9,894 nt of DNA from the NCBI GenBank assembly GCA_900543705.1, contig UQSL01000073.1, positions 1 to 9,894 of the forward strand, in the 5' to 3' direction. Shown here piece after piece: positions 5,643 through 9,894 of this stretch (within the stretch, counting starts at the first letter, position 1; every line of letters begins with the position of its first letter). A program made the position numbers and the translations under genes. The stretch comes from an uncultured Oscillospiraceae bacterium. GTDB taxonomy: Bacteria > Bacillota > Clostridia > Oscillospirales > Ruminococcaceae. The notes below the pieces were generated by a model. The model did not search any database, was not told the origin of the DNA, and saw nothing but the letters and a program-made list of their open reading frames with translations.

Positions 5643-6068
5643 ATGTTTGATTTAATGCCTTTTGACCGTAATGAGAGAAACCTGTTCCACTACCTCGATA
5701 AGATGGAAAAAGAATTTTTTGGTGATTTCGGTAGTACATTCTCTCAGTTCAGGACTGATATTCTGGATCGCGGCGACCACTTTGAACTACAGGCCGAACT
5801 GCCAGGATTTGATAAAAACGACATCGAGATTCATGTTGCAGACGGCTACCTTACCATCACTGCACAGCACAATGCGGAAAATGAGGAGAAAAAGGAACAC
5901 TTTGTGCGCAAGGAACGCCGGTACGGCTCCTACTCTAGAAGCTTTGACATCTCCGGAATCAAAGCAGACCAGATCAGTGCCTCGTATAAGCATGGCGTGC
6001 TCTCTCTGAAACTCCCCAAGGATGAACAAAAGAAACTCGACAGCGGCCGACAGATCCAAATCGAGTAA
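5643..6068 (+). CDS. Hsp20 family small heat-shock protein
   Basis: A 141-residue small heat-shock protein, an ATP-independent holdase chaperone that forms large cytoplasmic oligomers and holds unfolding proteins. The alpha-crystallin domain covers about residues 37-125: start ...RTDILDRGDHFELQAELPGF, the KNDIEIHVADGYLTITAQ strands, RRYGSYSRSFDIS, and the conserved GVLSLKLPK near its end. The C-terminal tail ends RQIQIE and contains the I-x-I motif that docks into neighbouring subunits. Length is typical. I start at ATG 5643 because GGAGG lies 7 nt before it; the frame extends only six codons further. A perfect CIRCE upstream suggests HrcA repression with heat induction, and a strong terminator follows, so it is a single-gene unit. 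It belongs to the Hsp18/IbpA class; no specific symbol assigned. Confidence 0.97.
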   Translation: MFDLMPFDRNERNLFHYLDKMEKEFFGDFGSTFSQFRTDILDRGDHFELQAELPGFDKNDIEIHVADGYLTITAQHNAENEEKKEHFVRKERRYGSYSRSFDISGIKADQISASYKHGVLSLKLPKDEQKKLDSGRQIQIE

Positions 6069-6120
6069 CTCCAAATCTGATTAATGAAACATTCCATAAC
6101 CTTATCCTCCTACACAGTAT

Positions 6121-6163
6121 GAGCGAGGGCGGAGAAACATTTCTCCGCCCTCGCTCTGTTTTT
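6121..6163 (+). terminator. Strong Rho-independent terminator of hsp20
   Basis: A perfect stem of at least 16 bp, GAGCGAGGGCGGAGAA (6121-6136) with TTCTCCGCCCTCGCTC (6141-6156), encloses the tetraloop ACAT and is followed by TGTTTTTGT. It lies 52 nt after the hsp20 stop. On the minus strand no T-run follows, so it works in the hsp20 direction only. Confidence 0.95.
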
Positions 6164-6278
6164 GTGCCGCCTTTTTTATTATCCCCGACTCGGCAATTTA
6201 TACCGTCAACCACGACATCCTTCCTGGACTTACTTTATGATCCGCCGCCAATCGGGATTTGTATGGATACCGTTAAGT
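6164..6278. other. Spacer between hsp20 terminator and cimA remnant
   Basis: About 115 bp with no gene, promoter or terminator that I can support. The short palindrome CCGACTCGG near 6184 is not followed by a T-run. Confidence 0.5.
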
Positions 6279-7122
6279 TTATCGAGAGTGTTCCGCCTTT
6301 TTTTGATCGTTCATCAGTTTGTATTCGATGGAATCGGACAGCGCAAGCCAGCTCGCGTTGATGATATCCGGAGAAACGCCCACTGTCGTCCAGACATTCT
6401 CCCCGTCTGTCGATTCAATCAAAACGCGCACCATAGCCGCGGTCGCCTGTTTTGGCTCCATCACACGCACCTTGTAGTCGATCAGGCGGACATCCGCAAG
6501 CTGAGGATAAAATACCTCGAGTGCCTTTCTCAACGCGGAGTCGAGAGCATGTACCGGGTCGTCTCCCTCCGCCGCAGTAATCTCCTCTTTGCCGTCCACG
6601 ACCACTTTGACAATTGCAGAGGAACGGTTGGGGTTCGTTTCCGACTGTCTGAGGCGGGATGTGCTCAAAAGAACCTGGCAGCTTGCTGACTCCATCCACA
6701 TGCATTCCGCCCTTATGCGCAAAAGCGCTCTTTCCCACATAGGGCTGATTGGAGGCGACAAAGCTGTTGGATACCTCGGAGATATAATGGGCGGTCTTGG
6801 TCAGATTTTTAATCTGCTCATCCGGGATACAGTGATATCCGAGTTTCAACTGCAAATCCGGAATCAGGGTAGAAAGCGCGGCATTACCGCACCGTTCTCC
6901 AAACCCGAGATAAGTCCCTTGAACCTGGTTGGCTCCCGCCTGCACTGCCGCAATGGAGTTTGCCACCGCGCACCCGACATCGTTATGGCAGTGAATCCCA
7001 AGCGCCGCCTGACTGCAAACAGCTCTCGCGGCCTCCAAGGCACAGGTTGTCCGCTCCCCTTCCTTGCATAGCCCGATTCCAAGTATATTTATGATAAAGC
7101 AGGGCCTGGCGTTTATCAACAA
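6279..7122 (-). pseudogene. cimA: Decayed citramalate synthase (2-isopropylmalate synthase family), truncated, internally deleted and frameshifted
   Basis: Two minus-strand frames hold pieces of one CimA-type enzyme (acetyl-CoA + pyruvate to citramalate, first step of a threonine-independent isoleucine route). Frame one (about 7040-6635) has the central and accessory parts: ALGIHCHNDVGCAVANS with the metal-binding His pair, QVQGTYLGFGERCGNAALS, IPDLQLKLGY, and VGKSAFAHKGGMHVDGVSK to PPQTVGNE. Frame two (about 6640-6279) continues with the C-terminal LeuA-dimer regulatory domain: SSAIVKVVVDGKEEITAAEG, LDSALRKALEVFYPQL, DYKVRV, RVLIESTDGE and GVSPDIINASW. The roughly 90-100 residues that normally separate VGN from this domain are missing, and the frame changes at about 6635. 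The first ~200 residues, with the DTTLRDG catalytic motif, are absent. Upstream of ALGIHCHND the reading is garbled (LC of LCDTNGG is perhaps recognisable), so the ATG at 7122 is not a real start. The enzyme cannot be functional. Confidence 0.9.
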
Positions 7123-7461
7123 ATCAGGCCGGCTGTGCGCCCCTCCGTTTTCTTTTGTATTTTGAAAGAGCGAAGCAGTCGGATTTTTTTATATTCCTTC
7201 ATTCCTATACATAACAAGGCAGTGGAAACAGTGGTCACACTTCGTCCTAAACCTTTTTTACCGCACCGTCCATTTCATCGGCCGTGCGGATGATACCATT
7301 ATGCACTGCAAAAAGCTATGGCGCTGCGGTAAGGTTTCCAAAGGCCTGGCGTTATTTGGCATGGCTCCCGGCAAAAAGACAAAATTTCCTTCCTCATGGA
7401 TACAAGAAATCGGGAAATAGTGAGAAAGCGGTAGGCCGTTTTGGATTCTTCGCGTTTTGCC
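7123..7461. other. Degenerate intergenic region, no intact gene
   Basis: This would have held the N-terminal part of cimA, which is not recognisable. It contains an inverted repeat CCGCAC...GTGCGG (7261-7266 with 7284-7289) without a suitable T-run. On the minus strand a 22-codon stretch (7315-7247) reads LFAVHNGIIRTADEMDGAVKKV and then TAG; it looks like a protein C-terminus but is preceded by an in-frame stop, so at best it is a fragment of another lost gene. Longer open frames on both strands here have no recognisable protein character. Confidence 0.5.
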
Positions 7462-7490
7462 GTGACAAACATGCTTCCATATTGTATAAT
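7462..7490 (+). promoter_or_regulatory. Sigma-A type promoter of the TRIC family gene
   Basis: -35 GTGACA (7462-7467, five of six consensus), exactly 17-nt spacer, -10 TATAAT (7485-7490, full consensus). The start site would be near 7497, which gives a leader of about 158 nt before the ATG at 7655. Confidence 0.82.
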
Positions 7491-7496
7491 GATTAT

Positions 7497-7654
7497 ATTG
7501 AAACATATGGAAAACCAGATGCCAACCGGCAAAGATACGGTCAGGGCAAGCTGGCGAGCTACAATGGCAGGAAGTGCGTGCAAGCCGTGTGGGGTGCGAT
7601 GGGAAGCGCCTTGTGCTCTTTTTGCCGGGATTTTCTTTTGGGGGTCTGTTACCA
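7497..7654 (+). other. Long 5' leader of the TRIC family gene, no riboswitch class recognised
   Basis: The leader is long for a single-gene unit and becomes G-rich over 7535-7620. A small perfect hairpin AGCT-GGCG-AGCT lies near 7549-7560. I compared it by eye with glycine, cobalamin, TPP, FMN, SAM, c-di-GMP and guanidine riboswitch cores and found no match. It may be just decayed sequence, since the neighbouring cimA is a pseudogene. Confidence 0.35.
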
Positions 7655-8290
7655 ATGGACATGATGGCAGCTCTGGATACGATTGGTATCATTGTGTTTG
7701 CAGCGTCGGGCGCTATCTGCGCAATCCAAAAAAAGATGGATATTTTCGGCATCTTTACGCTCGCCACGGTCACTGCCATCGGCGGCGGCGTTATCCGAGA
7801 TGTGGTTATCAACATCGATCTGCCGACTTTTTTCCGTCGGCCTCAGTACCTTCTGTACATCGCCGTCACCGTACTGGTTATTATTTTTTTGCGCGGGCAT
7901 ATTAAATGGCAGTTTCTCTTTAATCTGTTAGACGCCATCGGCCTTGCGGTTTTTACTATTCAGGCCGGCATGACCGCCCTTTCCCTTAATTTGAATTTTA
8001 TGACTTATATCTTTGTCTCCTTGATTACGGCAGTTGGCGGCGGAATTATCCGGGATGTCATGTCCAAGGAAGTCCCGCTTGTTTTGAGGGAGGAAGTTTA
8101 CGCAGTCGCCTCAATCGGCGGTGCACTTGTGTTCTGGTTTATTCATCCTTATCTTGGTGTTACTTTCAGTGCTTATCTGTGTATTGTGTTGATTTTCGCC
8201 ATCCGTATGATTTGCGTAATTTTTCATTTGAATCTCCCAAAAATCTCACCAAAATACGAAAAGAATGACGGGAGCAGACAAAACGGCTGA
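7655..8290 (+). CDS. Trimeric intracellular cation channel (TRIC/YicG, UPF0126) family membrane protein
   Basis: A 211-residue polytopic membrane protein of the prokaryotic TRIC family, which forms trimeric cation-permeable channels; some bacterial members have been linked to glycine transport, so the substrate is unsettled. The internal duplication is plain: residues 7-51 (LDTIGIIVFAASGA... to GGGVIRDVV) match residues 92-136 (LDAIGLAVFTIQAG... to GGGIIRDVM). The family signature GGGxxRD is present twice (43-49 and 128-134). About seven hydrophobic segments are expected: three per repeat plus one at about 173-190, and then a basic, polar tail (KISPKYEKNDGSRQNG). Start chosen at ATG 7655 with GGGGG 10 nt before it; the frame is open 27 codons further upstream, but those residues are not family-like. 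It has its own promoter and a following hairpin, so it is probably monocistronic. Confidence 0.93.
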   Translation: MDMMAALDTIGIIVFAASGAICAIQKKMDIFGIFTLATVTAIGGGVIRDVVINIDLPTFFRRPQYLLYIAVTVLVIIFLRGHIKWQFLFNLLDAIGLAVFTIQAGMTALSLNLNFMTYIFVSLITAVGGGIIRDVMSKEVPLVLREEVYAVASIGGALVFWFIHPYLGVTFSAYLCIVLIFAIRMICVIFHLNLPKISPKYEKNDGSRQNG

Positions 8291-8296
8291 TTTTCT

Positions 8297-8336
8297 TACA
8301 AAGAGCCGGCACCCTAAGCGATGCCGGCTCTTTGTA
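8297..8336 (+). terminator. Hairpin terminator after the TRIC family gene
   Basis: A perfect 15-bp stem, TACAAAGAGCCGGCA (8297-8311) with TGCCGGCTCTTTGTA (8322-8336), has a 10-nt loop and begins 7 nt after the stop codon. The T-rich part CTCTTTGTAT lies inside the 3' arm and no T-run follows, so it is a weaker terminator or perhaps mainly an mRNA 3'-end stabiliser, allowing some read-through to the MATE gene. Confidence 0.75.
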
Positions 8337-8433
8337 TACCCATCTTTGAAAATTGTTCTGCGCGAACGGACAAGCTTGACCGGAAGATGGGAGTGAGAGC
8401 GGGGAAATCAAATAATAGGAGGCGGGTATACTT

Positions 8434-9801
8434 ATGACACAGGATATGACAACCGGTAAACCAACGAAAAAGATTTTGCTCTTTGCACTACCCATGCTTC
8501 TTGGAAACATTTTCCAGCAGGTCTATAACCTGGTGGATACCATTGTGGTCGGACGCTTTGTCGGGCCGGACGCCTTGGCGGCGGTCGGCTCATCATTCAC
8601 AATGATGACCTTTATCACCTCAGTTATTATCGGGCTGTGTATGGGAGCAGGTGTACTGATAAGCCAGCTGTTCGGCGCAAAAGAGACGGTGCGGATGCAG
8701 CGGGCCATCTCCACTTCCTTTACTTTTATTCTTGTCATCACTTTGATTATCATGGCAATCACGTTAATTTTCATTGATCCCATTTTAAAGCTGTTTCAAA
8801 CCCCGGTACAGATTGTGGAGGATACCAAAACCTATCTCACCTTTATTTTTGGGGGATTAATCTTTACCTTTTTATATAATTTTGCCACCTGTTTGCTGCG
8901 TGCCATTGGGGATTCCAAAACTCCGCTGTATGCACTGATTGCGGCCTGTTTGATAAATGTAGTGCTGGATCTTGTCTTTGTCATCGTTTTGCACCTCGGA
9001 GTGATGGGAGCCGCACTCGCGACAGTTATTGCCCAGGCTGTTTCCGCACTGCTTGGCTGCATTTATGCGATCAAAAAGCTCTCCTTTTTACAAATTCAAA
9101 AGGAAAACCTTATCTTTGACCGGGAAATGTTTCGCATGACTGCCCGCTACTCCGTGCTCACGTCAGTTCAGCAATCCATTATGAATTTCGGTATCCTGAT
9201 GGTGCAGGGACTTGTCAATACCTTTGGCGCAACGGCAATGGCTGCATTTGCAGCGGCTGTCAAAATTGATTCTTTTGCATATATGCCGGTACAGGAATTC
9301 GGCAACGCATTCTCCACATATGTCGCGCAAAATGTTGGTGCTGAAAAGACGGATCGGATCAAACAGGGGGTACATGCCGCAATTCGAACGATTATCCTGT
9401 TTTGTATCGTCATTTCCTCTGTGGTACTGATTTTTGCCCGCCAGCTCATTACGATTTTTGTCAGTGCCTCTGAGACTGCAATCATAGACATCGGCGCGCA
9501 GTATCTGTACATCGTCGGCGTCTTTTATGTTCTCATCGGCTTTTTGTTTATGTTCTATGGCTTTTACCGGGGAATCGGACAGCACAGCATGTCCATCATC
9601 CTCACAATATTATCACTCGGAACCCGCGTTGCACTAGCCTATCTGCTCGCTCCAACTCCAATCGGGCTGGTCGGGATCTGGTGGGCGATTCCCATCGGCT
9701 GGGCAATTGCGGACCTAGTCGGTTTTGTTGTGTATGGGCGCGGAAAATGGACGCGTTTTGTCACGAATTATGTCAAACATTTTGACAAACGAGAGAATTA
9801 A
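8434..9801 (+). CDS. MATE family multidrug/sodium-or-proton antiporter
   Basis: A 455-residue MATE (multidrug and toxic compound extrusion) transporter, typical family length, with two MatE repeats of six membrane segments in the cytoplasmic membrane. It exports cationic drugs or metabolites in exchange for Na+ or H+. Visible signatures are the N-terminal block FALPMLLGNIFQQVYNLVD plus TIVVGRFVG (17-44), ISQLFGA, CLLRAIGDSKTPLYALI, the start of the second half at MTARYSVLTSVQQSIMNFGI, a conserved AYMPVQEFGNAFSTYVAQNVGA, GFYRGIGQHSMS, and VGIWWAIPIGW near the end. No frameshift or missing segment is seen. AGGAGG (8417-8422) lies 11 nt before the ATG. No convincing promoter is visible in 8337-8433, so it may depend on read-through from the TRIC gene. 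Substrate cannot be told from sequence. Confidence 0.95.
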   Translation: MTQDMTTGKPTKKILLFALPMLLGNIFQQVYNLVDTIVVGRFVGPDALAAVGSSFTMMTFITSVIIGLCMGAGVLISQLFGAKETVRMQRAISTSFTFILVITLIIMAITLIFIDPILKLFQTPVQIVEDTKTYLTFIFGGLIFTFLYNFATCLLRAIGDSKTPLYALIAACLINVVLDLVFVIVLHLGVMGAALATVIAQAVSALLGCIYAIKKLSFLQIQKENLIFDREMFRMTARYSVLTSVQQSIMNFGILMVQGLVNTFGATAMAAFAAAVKIDSFAYMPVQEFGNAFSTYVAQNVGAEKTDRIKQGVHAAIRTIILFCIVISSVVLIFARQLITIFVSASETAIIDIGAQYLYIVGVFYVLIGFLFMFYGFYRGIGQHSMSIILTILSLGTRVALAYLLAPTPIGLVGIWWAIPIGWAIADLVGFVVYGRGKWTRFVTNYVKHFDKREN

Positions 9802-9814
9802 CACGAAAAAGAGC

Positions 9815-9843
9815 TTGACATTCTCCTTCCCGTCTGATATGAT
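9815..9843 (+). promoter_or_regulatory. Near-consensus promoter of tRNA-Leu
   Basis: -35 TTGACA (9815-9820, full consensus), 17-nt spacer, -10 TATGAT (9838-9843, five of six). The start site would be near 9850, about 8 nt before the mature tRNA 5' end, as usual for stable RNA genes. No terminator separates the MATE gene (stop at 9801) from it. Confidence 0.9.
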
Positions 9844-9857
9844 GAGATACGTTGTCT

Positions 9858-9894
9858 GCGGCAGTGCTGGAATTGGCAGACAGGCACGTTTGAG
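9858..9894 (+). tRNA. tRNA-Leu, anticodon GAG (5' half, cut by window end)
   Basis: GCGGCAG acceptor strand (9858-9864), then TG, a D-arm with CTGGAATTGGCAGA of the leucine type, the anticodon stem CACGT, and a loop starting TTGAG. Aligned by position with E. coli tRNA-Leu, nucleotides 35-37 (9892-9894) are the anticodon, GAG, which decodes CUC/CUU. The window ends exactly after the anticodon, so the rest (long variable arm, T arm) cannot be checked; further tRNA genes may follow. Confidence 0.92.

Noticed and set aside
7258..7815. 185-codon minus-strand ORF overlapping the TRIC gene start
   Set aside because: Overlaps the promoter, the leader and the first 160 nt of a well-supported plus-strand gene; low-complexity shadow.
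1..9894. CRISPR arrays, toxin-antitoxin pairs, prophage or defence modules
   Set aside because: No regularly spaced repeats, no paired small genes with good ribosome binding sites, and no recognised domains of these systems in either strand.

Overview
The window looks like a chromosomal stretch of a Clostridia-class Firmicute, probably of the Oscillospiraceae/Ruminococcaceae type. The support is strong purine-rich Shine-Dalgarno sites, sigma-A type promoters, a perfect CIRCE operator (the HrcA system), a Gram-positive style NagB, and a clostridial-type MATE pump and Cu/Zn-SOD-like protein. The species placement is inference. No phage, CRISPR, secretion or biosynthetic cluster is visible, and I did not find a convincing new multi-gene system. 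Most of the window is housekeeping and stress genes in short, mostly single-gene transcription units.

Left part (1-5262), all genes on the minus strand: the first codons of a gene running off the left edge (possibly an IS transposase); a PcrA/UvrD-like SF1 helicase (319-2448); a YebC-family protein (2655-3398) with its own promoter; a Cu/Zn superoxide dismutase family protein without signal peptide (3799-4299); and glucosamine-6-phosphate deaminase NagB (4443-5195) with its own promoter. Hairpin terminators separate them, so they are probably not one operon.

Centre (5196-7122): a 447-bp divergent intergenic region between nagB and hsp20 carries the nagB promoter, an unexplained 18-bp interrupted hairpin (5316-5360) and a perfect CIRCE element (5464-5490). 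It is followed by hsp20 (5643-6068, plus strand) and a very strong terminator. Next, on the minus strand, is a decayed citramalate synthase (cimA) gene that has lost its N-terminal part and about 90-100 internal residues, so it is a clear pseudogene. The 500 bp to its right hold no intact gene.

Right part (7462-9894), plus strand: a sigma-A promoter with a ~158-nt leader precedes a TRIC/YicG (UPF0126) membrane protein (7655-8290). Then come a hairpin, a MATE efflux transporter (8434-9801), and a near-consensus promoter feeding a tRNA-Leu(GAG) gene that the window cuts exactly after the anticodon.

Functionally the genes cover DNA repair/unwinding, ribosome-linked or transcriptional regulation (YebC), oxidative and heat stress (SOD-like, Hsp20), amino-sugar catabolism (NagB), membrane transport (TRIC, MATE) and translation (tRNA-Leu). 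They do not form a shared pathway. For the helicase and nagB the reading frame extends past the likely start to a GTG lying inside the Shine-Dalgarno site, and I moved the starts accordingly.
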